Source: Pontibacter mucosus (GTDB lineage Bacteria; Bacteroidota; Bacteroidia; Cytophagales; Hymenobacteraceae). Taken from it: a stretch of DNA of 64,000 nt. Positions 54,424 through 63,549 of this stretch are shown in pieces. How positions within the stretch are numbered: the first letter of the stretch is position 1; each line of letters opens with the position of its first letter. The notes beneath the pieces were generated by a model that had not been told where the DNA came from, made no database searches, and saw only the letters and a program-made list of their open reading frames with translations. The translations under genes and the position numbers were made by a program. The DNA lies in NCBI RefSeq assembly GCF_003054055.1, contig NZ_QBKI01000007.1, forward strand, positions 248,001-312,000, in the 5' to 3' direction.

Positions 54424-56058
54424 TTAATAATACACCGTCCACTCACCCACCTGCCGTTGCTCGTCAAAGTACTTAAGCATCCATCGCCGCTCCTCGGGAA
54501 GCTCGTTTTTTACCACCAGCACCGGCTCCTGCTGTAGCAGATCTTGCAGCCGCTGCATAGACTCCGGGCGGTTCAGTTGCAGCAGCTCCTGGCGCCACTT
54601 TTCGTCGCTCTCAAACTGTACTTCCCGCACCAGTTTGTCGCTGCCGTCATCAATTGAAACGATACTTTTGTTAAGCTCGAAGGCCAGCGAAGGGAGCAGC
54701 CTGTTATACACCAGCACCGGCCGCTGCTCCAGGTTGTGCTCCAGGATTACCTCGGCAATGGGGCGACTGCCATTCGTAAACTGCGGGTTGTGCTCCAGCA
54801 ATTTAGTGGAGTAGGGCAGGAGCAGCGCCGTGAATACCAGGGCACCGTACACCAGCTTCTGCTGCGGCAGCCGCTCGCCGGTCCAGAGCACTGCCAGGGC
54901 GCCTAGTATAAGCACCGGAAAGGTGAGCACCCGCCAGGGCAGCGTGATGCCGACAGGCAGCAGCGGTGCCACCAACAGCGCTACCGTTAGCACCACCAGG
55001 TACAGCAGGCCATAGTTCATGGCCTTTCTGGCGGTTTTCTCTGGCATGTGGATGAGAAGCCAGGTAGTCAGCAGCGCCTGACCTGCAAAAATAGGCAGGA
55101 TGTAAAGTATAAGCTTGGACCCGGAAAAGGAGAAAAAGACCAGCGGCACCAGTATCCAAAGTATAAACAGGCGCTTGAGCGGGCGCGGCATCTCCAGCAG
55201 GTGCCGGAAGCGTGCAAAAAGTATAGCCGACCAAGGCAAACTCAGGGCGGGAGCCAGTACCAGGTAAAACCACCAGGGCTTGGAGCGGCCAAAGGTTTCG
55301 GGGTTGGCGTAGCGCTGCACAGTATGCTTAAACAGGAAGTAATCTACAAACTGCGCATCCTTAACCATGAGGTAGATGTACCAGGAGCTGCCCACTGCCA
55401 GGAGGAGCAGCAGCGCCGGCAGGTGGTGCCATCGGGAAGTATGGTTGTCAGGCGAAGTATAATTTCCCCCAAGGCCAATGGCCACCAGTACCGGAAAGAT
55501 CAGCCCTACAGGCCCCTTGGTAAGGAAGGCCAGCGCCAGCAGCAGGTAAAAAAAGTATAGCCAACCCGATTTTGCCCTAGTTTTATACCTTAGCCAGGCC
55601 AAAATGGCGGCCAGCTCAAAGGTGGCCAGAAAGGAGTCTGTTGTGAGGTTGCGGGCTGAGACGAGCACGGCCGGAATGGTAAAGTATAAAACAGCCGCCA
55701 GCAGGGCCTGCCGCGGATTTCCGAAAAGCACTTTTGCAATCAGGTAAACGAGCCATACTTGCAACAGCAACGAGAACTGCAGGAAAATGCGCGCCCCGAA
55801 GGCATCAGGGCCAAACAGCTCCATCCCGAAGGAGGTGATGATGTAGGTAAGCGGGGGTTTGTGGTAGTGCTGAATGCCTAGCAGGCGCGGGTGCAGCAAA
55901 TCACCGCTCTGCCACATCTCGCGGCTAATCTCGGCGTAGCGGGCCTCGCTGGTCTCCACCACGCCCCACCCTCCCAGGTTAAACAACAGAAGCAGCAATA
56001 ACACAAGCAGCAGGCCAAGCAAAGAGCGGTCTGCATTCGTTTTGCGGATAAGCAGCAT
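54424..56058 (-). CDS. GT39/ArnT-like lipid-linked sugar transferase
   Basis: 544 residues, about 12 membrane helices. The first periplasmic loop has GVVETSEARYAEISREMW with the acidic pair that is essential in ArnT-type enzymes, then HYHKPPLTYII. The C-terminal third is a soluble periplasmic part. ArnT moves L-Ara4N, and Rgt enzymes move GalA, from a polyprenyl phosphate to lipid A. The partner genes GT2 and LAB_N lie directly upstream (5-base gap), and the nearby epimerase suggests a galacturonic acid donor. Confidence 0.85.
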   Translation of the reverse strand: MLLIRKTNADRSLLGLLLVLLLLLLFNLGGWGVVETSEARYAEISREMWQSGDLLHPRLLGIQHYHKPPLTYIITSFGMELFGPDAFGARIFLQFSLLLQVWLVYLIAKVLFGNPRQALLAAVLYFTIPAVLVSARNLTTDSFLATFELAAILAWLRYKTRAKSGWLYFFYLLLALAFLTKGPVGLIFPVLVAIGLGGNYTSPDNHTSRWHHLPALLLLLAVGSSWYIYLMVKDAQFVDYFLFKHTVQRYANPETFGRSKPWWFYLVLAPALSLPWSAILFARFRHLLEMPRPLKRLFILWILVPLVFFSFSGSKLILYILPIFAGQALLTTWLLIHMPEKTARKAMNYGLLYLVVLTVALLVAPLLPVGITLPWRVLTFPVLILGALAVLWTGERLPQQKLVYGALVFTALLLPYSTKLLEHNPQFTNGSRPIAEVILEHNLEQRPVLVYNRLLPSLAFELNKSIVSIDDGSDKLVREVQFESDEKWRQELLQLNRPESMQRLQDLLQQEPVLVVKNELPEERRWMLKYFDEQRQVGEWTVYY

Positions 56059-56063
56059 CAGGG

Positions 56064-56720
56064 CTAGTTAGGTGTAGAGTGTTCAGGGGCCGAACGTTGC
56101 TCACGCAGCCCAAGCATAAAGTTACGAGTATAAGCGGCTACACCAAATATCTGACCTAAAAACAGCACAGGGTCCAGGCGCAGCACGGCGTAGGACATGA
56201 TCATGAGGCTGCCTACCAGGCTGATAACCCAGAAACCGATGGGGATAACCGACTCCTGCAGCCGCTCCGAGTACCACCACTGGTACACAAAGCGCAGCGT
56301 GAAGATCAGCTGTCCGGCACCACCCCAGGCGATGAGCGCCCCGGAGATTTTACTGTGCTCCATGATATAGCTGAAGCTATAGGTATCGCTCCAGAGGAGC
56401 CAGCCAACAGCCACGAACGGGAAAAGCAGTGCTCCCCAGCGGATGGGCCAGGCCAGCTCGTCCCATACATTTTTGAGCTTGATGTTGCGCAGGTAAATAA
56501 AGTAGGAGATCAGCTGCCCGCCCACAATCACGATGTCGCTGCGCAGTGCGCCGTAAGCCATTAAAAGTATGGAGGCGACCATGCTGGTGGTCCAGAAGGA
56601 GGCGGGGGAAAGCACGCGCCCGGCCCGCTCCGAGGATACCCACTGTATCAGGATGCGCGCCGAAAACAGCAGCTGCGCCAGCAGGCCCACGCCGTAGATG
56701 AGCATCTCAGAGATGTCCAT
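56064..56720 (-). CDS. LAB_N-domain membrane protein, duplicated domain
   Basis: 218 residues, six membrane helices. The lipid-A-disaccharide-synthase N-terminal (LAB_N) motif occurs twice: LLFSARILIQWVSSERAGRV (about 17-36) and LIFTLRFVYQWWYSERLQES near residue 140, each followed by SxxFW or IGFW and a GS or AS helix. Known LAB_N proteins are small membrane partners of GT2 enzymes that make polyprenyl-phosphate sugars. It overlaps the GT2 gene by 14 bases and lies 5 bases before the GT39 gene, so it is the middle of a three-gene operon. Confidence 0.85.
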   Translation of the reverse strand: MDISEMLIYGVGLLAQLLFSARILIQWVSSERAGRVLSPASFWTTSMVASILLMAYGALRSDIVIVGGQLISYFIYLRNIKLKNVWDELAWPIRWGALLFPFVAVGWLLWSDTYSFSYIMEHSKISGALIAWGGAGQLIFTLRFVYQWWYSERLQESVIPIGFWVISLVGSLMIMSYAVLRLDPVLFLGQIFGVAAYTRNFMLGLREQRSAPEHSTPN

Positions 56721-57468
56721 TGGCTACAGGCTGGTTCTCAAACTCCTCGGCAATACCATACTTTATATAGCGCTTGCGCATCCACCGGAAGGCAAACGTA
56801 TCGTTGAGCGGGCCCCAGAGGCGGTTGAAAAGGTGGTACTTGGAGTAACCGGCAAAGCGCTCGAAGTGCTGCACCGGCAGCTGCTTCACCTTGCCACCCT
56901 GCAGTTGTATGAGTGCGGGCAGGAAACGGTGCATGCCATCAAAAAAAGGTACACGCTTGGCAAAGGCGGCGTCCATGATCTTTAACGGGCAGCCGGTATC
57001 CACAATGCCGTCGTTTATCATGTAGCGGCGGAAACCGTTGGCAATTCTGGAGGAGATCTTCTTGATAAACGTATCCTTGCGCTTGGCCCGGATGCCGATC
57101 ACCATCTCATGATCTGGCACATGCTCAAGCAACAGCAGGAAGTCCAGCGGCGAGGTCTGCAGGTCGGAGTCGATGTATCCGATGTGCGTGGTTTGGCTGT
57201 GGTCGATGCCGGCCTTGATGGCCGTGCTGAGACCGTGATTGCGGTCCAGGGAAATGTAGCTGTAACCCGCACTGCCCTGGCAGATCTGGCGGATGAGCGC
57301 CAGGCTGCTATCGGTAGAGCCATCGTTTATGAAGAGTACCTGCGTGGGCACCGGCGCCTGCACCAGAAAAGCATCCATGGCCTCGCGGAAGCGCTGCAGG
57401 CAGCCCTCCTCGTTAAAAACCGGTACCAGTACCGTCAGTGTTATTTGCTCTGTGTTCCGATGAAGCAT
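56707..57468 (-). CDS. GT2 polyprenyl-phosphate glycosyltransferase (ArnC/RgtE/DPM1-like)
   Basis: 253 residues. GT2 motifs: VPVFNEEG at 15-22, NDGSTDSS at 48-55, and YIDSDLQTSP with the metal-binding D100xD102. No membrane helices, so it needs the LAB_N protein as its membrane partner. It forms a polyprenyl-phosphate sugar from a nucleotide sugar, for use by the GT39 enzyme. Which sugar is not decided by the sequence, but the neighbouring UDP-glucuronate-epimerase-like gene favours GalA or GlcA. First gene of the operon; divergent PAP2 gene 104 bases upstream. Confidence 0.87.
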   Translation of the reverse strand: MLHRNTEQITLTVLVPVFNEEGCLQRFREAMDAFLVQAPVPTQVLFINDGSTDSSLALIRQICQGSAGYSYISLDRNHGLSTAIKAGIDHSQTTHIGYIDSDLQTSPLDFLLLLEHVPDHEMVIGIRAKRKDTFIKKISSRIANGFRRYMINDGIVDTGCPLKIMDAAFAKRVPFFDGMHRFLPALIQLQGGKVKQLPVQHFERFAGYSKYHLFNRLWGPLNDTFAFRWMRKRYIKYGIAEEFENQPVANGHL

Positions 57469-57572
57469 TCTGCCTACTTATTTATGGTTTAATGCATGTT
57501 TTTAAACAGCAGCTGCAGCAGCTAAGTTTATACTTTAACTACATTATTTCGCTGCCCGTATCCTCCTACAAT

Positions 57573-58268
57573 ATGAGGCAACGGCTAACCCAGACTTTCC
57601 TGCGCCTGCTGGCGCTGCTCACCGCCGAGGTGCTGGTACTGGGCCTGGCCATGTTGCTCTGCCTGGCGCTTTTTTTCTTTATGGCGCACCTGGTGTTCGT
57701 CGCCCGCGACAATACCCTCGATGCCGCCCTTTTCGCATTTGCCGACCGGTTTTCCTCGCCTGCCATGACACAGGTAATGCGGGGCGTCTCTTTCTTTGCC
57801 TCTTTTGAGTACCTTTTGGTCGTGCCGCCGCTGGTGGTGCTGGTGTTCAGCTTTTTCAGGGGCTGGCGCTGGTTGGCGCTCAAGGTACTGCTCATCTCAT
57901 TTTCCACCTCCATCCTCAACCAACTCCTCAAACGCTACTTTGAGCGTCCCCGTCCCGAGACAGCCCTGCTCGAGCAGTCGGGGATGAGCTTCCCCAGTGG
58001 GCATGCCATGATTGGCGGAGCCTTCTATGGGGTTCTGATTTACATCGTTTGGCGCACGGTACGCGCGGAAGTATGGCGCTGGGTGCTGACGCTCTTGCTC
58101 ACGCTGCTCGTGTTGCTCATCGGCTTTAGTCGCATCTACCTGCGGGTGCACTATGCCACCGATGTGCTGGCCGGTTACGCAATCGGTTTGCTCTGGCTGA
58201 TGCTTTCTTTATACTTCATGCGCCGCCTGGAGGCTAGCTATAGCAGGAAGTATGAGCAGCAGGTATAA
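57573..58268 (+). CDS. PAP2-family membrane phosphatase, copy 2
   Basis: Start at 57573 (MRQRLTQTFLRLLALL); 231 residues. The catalytic residues align with the other PAP2 gene without gaps: Lys120, Arg127-Pro, PSGH at 141-144, and SRIYLRVH (Arg187, His193), all at identical numbers. Five or six membrane helices. It stands next to the lipid-linked-sugar operon (104 bases, divergent), and its 3' end is 4 bases from the epimerase gene, convergent. Best guess: an LpxE/LpxF-like lipid A phosphatase that opens the position later decorated by the GT39 enzyme. Confidence 0.88.
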   Translation: MRQRLTQTFLRLLALLTAEVLVLGLAMLLCLALFFFMAHLVFVARDNTLDAALFAFADRFSSPAMTQVMRGVSFFASFEYLLVVPPLVVLVFSFFRGWRWLALKVLLISFSTSILNQLLKRYFERPRPETALLEQSGMSFPSGHAMIGGAFYGVLIYIVWRTVRAEVWRWVLTLLLTLLVLLIGFSRIYLRVHYATDVLAGYAIGLLWLMLSLYFMRRLEASYSRKYEQQV

Positions 58269-58272
58269 GCCG

Positions 58273-59316
58273 TCAGGGCACTGCCAGCGCGGGCACCCCA
58301 TGGTACTCCCTGAACCAGGCCACAAACCGCTTCAGCCCTTCTTCCAGCGTGGTGTGCGGCGTGGTGCCAGTTGCCTTGGCCAGTTCCTCCACATCGGCAT
58401 AAGTGGTTTGCACGTCGCCCGGCTGCATGGGCTGCAGGTTCAGCCTGGCCTTGCGCTGCAGCAGGCACTCGAGTATGGCTACCAAGTTTAGCAGCTGCTC
58501 GGGCTTATGGTTTCCAATATTATAGAGCTTAAATGGCACAGGACTCGCCTCTGGCCGCACGTCCAGCAGCCGCACGATGCTTTCCACCACGTCGTCCACA
58601 TAGGTAAAGTCGCGTAGCATATCGCCATGGTTAAAGATGCGGATAGGCGTGCCCGCTACAATGGCCTTGGCAAAGCTGTAGTAGGCCATGTCAGGCCTGC
58701 CCCAGGGGCCATACACGGTAAAAAAGCGCAGGCCGGTGGTGGGGATGCCGTACAGGTGGGCGTAACTGTGGGCCATCACCTCATTGGCCTTTTTAGTGGC
58801 AGCATAAAACGAGATAGGCGCATCGGTGCAGTGGCTGGTGCTAAAGGGCGTCTGCTCGTTAAGCCCATAAACCGAGCTGGAAGAGGCAAACAGCAGGTGC
58901 TTTATCTGATAGCGGCGGCTGCACTCCAGCACATTGGCAAAGCCAACCAGGTTGCTTGTTACGTACTCCTCCGGGTGGTCGATGCTGTGGCGCACCCCGG
59001 CCTGTGCCGCCAGGTTCACCACCACGTCAAACTCTTGGCCAGCGAACAGCTGCTCCAGGGCCGCCGCGTCTGAAATATCGAGCTGCTGGAAGTATAGGTT
59101 TGGTGATTTTATACTCTGGATGGGAGTTTCAGGGGCTACAGAAGTTATGCAGAATCCCTGCTGCTCGAGCCGTTTATACTTTAGCTGCGGGTCGTAATAG
59201 CTGTTCAGGCTATCCACGCCCACCACCGTGTGGCCGTACTGCTGCAGGGCCAGCACCAGGTGATGGCCGATGAACCCGGCACTGCCGGTAACGAGTATGC
59301 GCCGTATTGCACCCAT
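58273..59316 (-). CDS. UDP-glucuronate 4-epimerase-like NAD enzyme
   Basis: 347 residues of the extended short-chain dehydrogenase family. The NAD motif TGSAGFIG is at 10-17, the catalytic Tyr171 and Lys175 in YAATKK, and serine near SSSVYG. The segment VDSLNSYYDPQLKYKRLEQQ is the hallmark of UDP-glucuronate 4-epimerases (CapI type), which make UDP-galacturonate. Full length. It is the source of the nucleotide sugar for the neighbouring GT2. UDP-glucose epimerase is less likely because of this motif. Confidence 0.88.
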   Translation of the reverse strand: MGAIRRILVTGSAGFIGHHLVLALQQYGHTVVGVDSLNSYYDPQLKYKRLEQQGFCITSVAPETPIQSIKSPNLYFQQLDISDAAALEQLFAGQEFDVVVNLAAQAGVRHSIDHPEEYVTSNLVGFANVLECSRRYQIKHLLFASSSSVYGLNEQTPFSTSHCTDAPISFYAATKKANEVMAHSYAHLYGIPTTGLRFFTVYGPWGRPDMAYYSFAKAIVAGTPIRIFNHGDMLRDFTYVDDVVESIVRLLDVRPEASPVPFKLYNIGNHKPEQLLNLVAILECLLQRKARLNLQPMQPGDVQTTYADVEELAKATGTTPHTTLEEGLKRFVAWFREYHGVPALAVP

Positions 59317-59662
59317 ATGTATGCTTTAGAGGTGGCAGCTAAAAACGAGGTCAAAATTCAGGCAGGAATCTGTAGCAATTCTGAAGAACTTCTGGTATTT
59401 CTACTATATTTAGATTATGTAATAATATTATATTTATTTGAACTTTAAGAATATTAGAACGCCTAATTACTGTGAAGAGTTCTACATAGAAGAGCATAAA
59501 AAATTTGATGAATTGCTGGCCCGTGACAACATTACGAAGCAAACCGGCAGGAGGGAATTATAGGGAAACAGCTGCGGTCCTCAGGAAGATAATGGCTGCA
59601 TGCTTTTATCAAATGCCGGAAAGTCATACTTTTAGCATTCAATAGCATAGTGCCCCATACCC
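59317..59662. other. Divergent AT-rich gap
   Basis: 346 bases between divergent genes, strongly AT-rich at 59390-59450. It likely holds the promoters of the epimerase and of the TPR protease. I see no hairpin or small reading frame I would call. Confidence 0.5.
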
Positions 59663-62539
59663 ATGTTGACTTTCCATAAAAAATTACTGGTTTATACTTT
59701 CGGATTTCTGCTAACACTGCCTGCCCTGGCCCAACACCCCGACGAGGTGGCGGCGGTGCGGCAAAAGCTGCAGCAGGAGCGGCGGCAGGCGCTGGCGGCA
59801 AGTATAGACCCGTCCCCAAAAGCCCTGCGCTTGCTGGAGCTGGGCGCCTTGCAGGAAGCAAAGCAGGTGCTGGCAAAGGCCCCCGCCGGCACCGCGACAA
59901 AGCTGGCGCAGGCGGAGGTGGCCATGCTGGAAAACAGGTTTGCCGAGGCCGAAGCACTGGTAAAGCAGGTGCTGGAGGAAAGTCCGCAGCAGCGGGAGGC
60001 GCTGTTGCTGCAGGGCAGGCTGCAGGTACAGGCCTGGGAACTGGAGAAGGCGAAGGCTACGGCGGAGCAGCTGCTCACAAAAAATCCGACCGATGAGGAG
60101 GCTGCCCTGATGGTGGGGCGTGTGCTGATGCTGCAGAAAAAGTATGACGAGGCGCTGGTGTGGGCCAAAAAGGTGCAGGGCTGGAACCGCAACAGTGCCG
60201 GGGCCTGGCTACTGGAGTCGGATGTGCATTTCTGGAACCAGAAGCCCGAGCTGGCCGAGCAGCCGCTTATCAACAGCCTTACCCTGAACCCTTTCAATGC
60301 CGATGCACGCTTTAACTACGGCTACGCCATCTGGCGCCGCGTGGATGCCACCCAGCTCAACGCCATGGCCGCGCAGTGGGAGCTGGCCCTGGAGCTCAAC
60401 CCGTTGCACTACGTCACGCACTGGCATTGGGGCAACGGCCATACTAACCTCACCTACGCCGACTACGCCCAGCCGGAGGACGAGCAGGTGCGCCAGGAGC
60501 TGCAGCAGGCGGATAAACTCCTGTCCGAGAACAAGCTGAAAGAGGCCCTGGGGGAGATAGAGCAGGTACAGCAAAAGTATAAAACCTCGGTGCTGCCGGC
60601 CATGCTGCGCGGCTCCGCCTATTACATGGCCTTCGGGATGGACCGCCAGGCGCGCCTGGATTCGGCCGAGGCTGTTTTCCAGCGTATCCTTCAGAAAAAG
60701 AAACACTATGGACCGGCGCACAATGCCCTGGCTGCCGTTATCAAGCAAAAGCAACTCACCTACCTGCACAACTACGACTCGCTGCAGCAGGTGGTACAAC
60801 AGACCGTCATCAAAGACCCGGTAAACTTTGCCAGGGTCTTCCCGGATGTGACCTATTACCCCGGCGAGGAGGTGCAGAAGATGGTGTGGTCGCAGCTTTA
60901 CGAGAGCATCGTATACTTTCCGTTCCTCTCCAAGCAAGGCGAAACGTTTGTGATTCCGCCGCTGCACGTGGACCTGGCCATTGCCATGAAATCGCCTTAT
61001 TTTAGGCAGGCTACCACTTTTGATAACCGCCAGTGGATGGACATCCGGGGTGTGGGCAGCGGAGCCGCAGCCATTGAGTACGTAGTGCGCGGATCATACC
61101 TGGAGCGCAACGTGGTGCTTCATGAGTATGTGCACCTGTTCCACGGGCGCGTGTTTACCGATGCTGAGAACCGTGCCGTGCGCCGCCTCTACTACAATGC
61201 CATGGAGCAGGGCCGCACGCTGGATTACTATTCGGCCAATAACGAGCACGAGTACCTGGCCCAGACCTACCCGGCTTATTTTGAGCCTGTGAAGGTGCAC
61301 CCGCTCAACCATAAATCCATCAATACCACCGCTGATTTAAAAGCCAAGGACCCGGAGCTTTATACGTTCCTGGATGGGCTGGTGCAGCGGCAAAAGGCCT
61401 ATCTGGCTGGCGACAAACAGGCCATGGCTAGTAACTGGGCGCAAGTATACCTGAACCTGGCTACCCGGGCACAGCGGCAGAACGAGCTGCAGAAAGCGAC
61501 TTTATACTTAGACAGTGCCTTGGTTTGGGATAAAAATTACCAGCCAGCCTTGCTGGCCTATGCCGGCGTGGAGCAGCGGCAGAAAAAGTATAAGGAGGCC
61601 CAGGCTTGGCTGGAGAAAGCCAAAGGCATCAACCCGGACTATGCCCCCATTTACCTGGCAGAGGCCGAGCTGCAGGAAACCATGAAGCGCAATGGCAAAC
61701 TCAACGCCCACGACGCACTGGTGAGCCAGATGGCGCTCTACAAAAAAGCCGCTGAGCTGGAAGACGACCTGCTGATGCAGGCGCAGGTGAACCAGCGCTT
61801 CCGGGAGTTTTTTGTGCACTACGGCATGGTGCCCGAGGCCATTGCCGTGGCACAGGCTTACGTAGAGAACGCCCCGACTATCTCCACCTACCTCCGCGAC
61901 CGCCGCGATGAGGCACTGGCTTATGCCAACTGGCTGAAGGGCACCACCAGCATTAACCCGGAGGCAGAGCAGGAGTTGAGAAGGCTGGTATCCCTGAAAC
62001 CGCAGAACTACGAACTGCGCCGGCAGTATGCCGAGGTGCTGGCGACGCAAGGCAAGTATAAGGAAGCCCACGAAACACTGGCCGAGGCACAGCGCATCCT
62101 TACCGCGGCTGGCAACCCGCGCACAGACTACATGGCGCTGATGGCTACGTATCAGCTGCAACTGCAGAGCAATGAGGCCGCCCGTGCCGCTGCGCAAACC
62201 CTGCTGGATGGCAAGAAAACCCTGCAAGAGGCGGACCGCCACCTGCTGGTGCCCCTGTTTGCTGCGCTGGGGCAGGGCGATAAAGCGAAAACTACCCTGA
62301 AGTCCCTGCCAAAACCAGCAACAGTGGTAGAGAGCGCGAAAGTGCTGACGGCAAAGGGACACTTGTATGAGGCAGAGGGCAAGGTAAACAGAGCCATCCA
62401 GGCCTATGAAAACTCGCTGCTGCTGTACCCTTACCAACTGGAGGTGCGCCAAAGCCTGATACGCCTGCTCCAGAAGAAAGGCCGCACCCAGGATGCCGAG
62501 GATGTGGCCGGAGCGGGCGAGCAACTGGTACATTCCTGA
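59663..62539 (+). CDS. Secreted TPR protein with gluzincin protease domain
   Basis: 958 residues, signal peptide LLVYTFGFLLTLPALAQ. N-terminal TPR repeats (about 60-270, with KNPTDEEAALMVGRVLMLQ) and C-terminal TPR repeats (about 640-950) flank a zinc protease domain: HEYVH at 487-491 and a downstream ANNEHEYLAQTYPAYF at about 526-541, with the third ligand at Glu528 or Glu530. This spacing and the EYLAQ motif resemble the anthrax-lethal-factor-like superfamily of metalloproteases. It probably digests or processes a periplasmic or outer-membrane protein, with the TPR parts holding partners. Confidence 0.82.
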   Translation: MLTFHKKLLVYTFGFLLTLPALAQHPDEVAAVRQKLQQERRQALAASIDPSPKALRLLELGALQEAKQVLAKAPAGTATKLAQAEVAMLENRFAEAEALVKQVLEESPQQREALLLQGRLQVQAWELEKAKATAEQLLTKNPTDEEAALMVGRVLMLQKKYDEALVWAKKVQGWNRNSAGAWLLESDVHFWNQKPELAEQPLINSLTLNPFNADARFNYGYAIWRRVDATQLNAMAAQWELALELNPLHYVTHWHWGNGHTNLTYADYAQPEDEQVRQELQQADKLLSENKLKEALGEIEQVQQKYKTSVLPAMLRGSAYYMAFGMDRQARLDSAEAVFQRILQKKKHYGPAHNALAAVIKQKQLTYLHNYDSLQQVVQQTVIKDPVNFARVFPDVTYYPGEEVQKMVWSQLYESIVYFPFLSKQGETFVIPPLHVDLAIAMKSPYFRQATTFDNRQWMDIRGVGSGAAAIEYVVRGSYLERNVVLHEYVHLFHGRVFTDAENRAVRRLYYNAMEQGRTLDYYSANNEHEYLAQTYPAYFEPVKVHPLNHKSINTTADLKAKDPELYTFLDGLVQRQKAYLAGDKQAMASNWAQVYLNLATRAQRQNELQKATLYLDSALVWDKNYQPALLAYAGVEQRQKKYKEAQAWLEKAKGINPDYAPIYLAEAELQETMKRNGKLNAHDALVSQMALYKKAAELEDDLLMQAQVNQRFREFFVHYGMVPEAIAVAQAYVENAPTISTYLRDRRDEALAYANWLKGTTSINPEAEQELRRLVSLKPQNYELRRQYAEVLATQGKYKEAHETLAEAQRILTAAGNPRTDYMALMATYQLQLQSNEAARAAAQTLLDGKKTLQEADRHLLVPLFAALGQGDKAKTTLKSLPKPATVVESAKVLTAKGHLYEAEGKVNRAIQAYENSLLLYPYQLEVRQSLIRLLQKKGRTQDAEDVAGAGEQLVHS

Positions 62540-62580
62540 ACAAACAAGCCAACTATATTATCTAACCTACAATCGTTTAC

Positions 62581-63159
62581 ATGAAAAAAAATTTACTCAA
62601 ACAACCCGTATTTTTCCTGATGCTGCTGCTGACGGTAGCCTGTCGTCAGTCGCCGGAGCTGCATGAAGGCAGCAGCGCCGTGGTGGACCCTGTGGATAAC
62701 GCTGCCCAACCCACTGTGGTGTACCTGGTGCGCCACGCCGAAAAAGAGACTGTTGACCTCCAAGATCAGAACCCTGGCTTGTCTGCCAAGGGATTTGCGC
62801 GCGCCGAGGCGCTGGGCAACCTGTTAAAGGAGCAGCCCATCGGTGCCTTGTATGCCACCAAGTACATCCGCACCCAGCATACGCTAAAGCCCTTATCGGA
62901 TTCACTCTCGCTGGAGATTCTGCAGTACGAGGCAAATGATTTTGTAGGTCTGAAAGAGCGCGTGCTGAGAAACCACCAAGGGCAGACGGTGGTAGTTGCG
63001 GGGCACTCGAACACGCTGCTGCCTATTTTGGAGGCCTTCGGTGCCAAGCGCCCGGTACCTGATATTTCGGAGCAGGAGTATGATTACCTCTTCAAGGTAA
63101 CGTTAGCCCCGGACGGAAAAGCTACGGTAGAAACGGATCATTACAGCGTTAATCCCTAA
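62581..63159 (+). CDS. Histidine phosphatase family lipoprotein
   Basis: 192 residues, lipobox TVAC (Cys21). Catalytic pieces: VRHAE with Arg51 and His52, and GHSNTLLP with the second histidine. The family includes phosphoglycerate mutase-like phosphatases; on the outside of the inner membrane a sugar phosphatase or phytase-like role is possible. It lies 41 bases after the TPR protease on the same strand and is probably co-transcribed with it. Confidence 0.88.
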   Translation: MKKNLLKQPVFFLMLLLTVACRQSPELHEGSSAVVDPVDNAAQPTVVYLVRHAEKETVDLQDQNPGLSAKGFARAEALGNLLKEQPIGALYATKYIRTQHTLKPLSDSLSLEILQYEANDFVGLKERVLRNHQGQTVVVAGHSNTLLPILEAFGAKRPVPDISEQEYDYLFKVTLAPDGKATVETDHYSVNP

Positions 63160-63305
63160 AGGGCTATACTATAGCTCAGGTTGATTTACATACTTGCGTG
63201 AGGGTGCAACGCAGCCCTTAGCACCTAGGCAACGGTTAGAGGTGAAGTTCTGTAACTTAATCCTCAGTTCTTGGCTCTGCACCTTCGGATAGTAATCTTT
63301 AGACT

Positions 63306-63440
63306 CTCCCCTTGAGGGGAGTTAGAGGGGTGTTGGTTATGTAGAATACTAATGCCACTGGCTTTACACCCCTGTAGCCCCCTCAAGGGAGTACCAGCCG
63401 TAACGTAAGGGTTTGTATGCTTAGAGGGGTAGGGGGTAGG
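63306..63440 (-). repeat. Repeat D, copy D2, with C-like spacers
   Basis: GGCTTTACACCCCTGTAGCC and CCCTCAAGGGAG are the inverse of D1 at 36083-36135. Flanking GGGGAGTTAGAGGGGTG and AGAGGGGTAGGGGGTAGG resemble the linkers between repeats A and B at 44.9 and 54.2 kb. Confidence 0.6.
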
Positions 63441-63471
63441 TTCATCTCAACAGCATTTTATACTTTTTGAC

Positions 63472-63510
63472 ACAGCCCCTGTAGCCTCTGAGTTGCAGGG
63501 GCTGTTTTTG
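63472..63510. terminator. Rho-independent terminator
   Basis: ACAGCCCCTG (63472-63481) pairs perfectly with CAGGGGCTGT (63496-63505), with TTTTTG after it on the plus strand. It ends transcription from the phosphatase side; the minus-strand RDD gene stops 40 bases further on. Confidence 0.82.
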
Positions 63511-63549
63511 TCACTATATGCTAAAAGCCTGCTTGCCTAAATGAAGGGA

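Noticed and set aside
54424..57468. Full L-Ara4N (arn) operon
   Set aside because: Only ArnC-like and ArnT-like parts are present. There is no ArnA, ArnB or ArnD, and the epimerase points to uronic acid.
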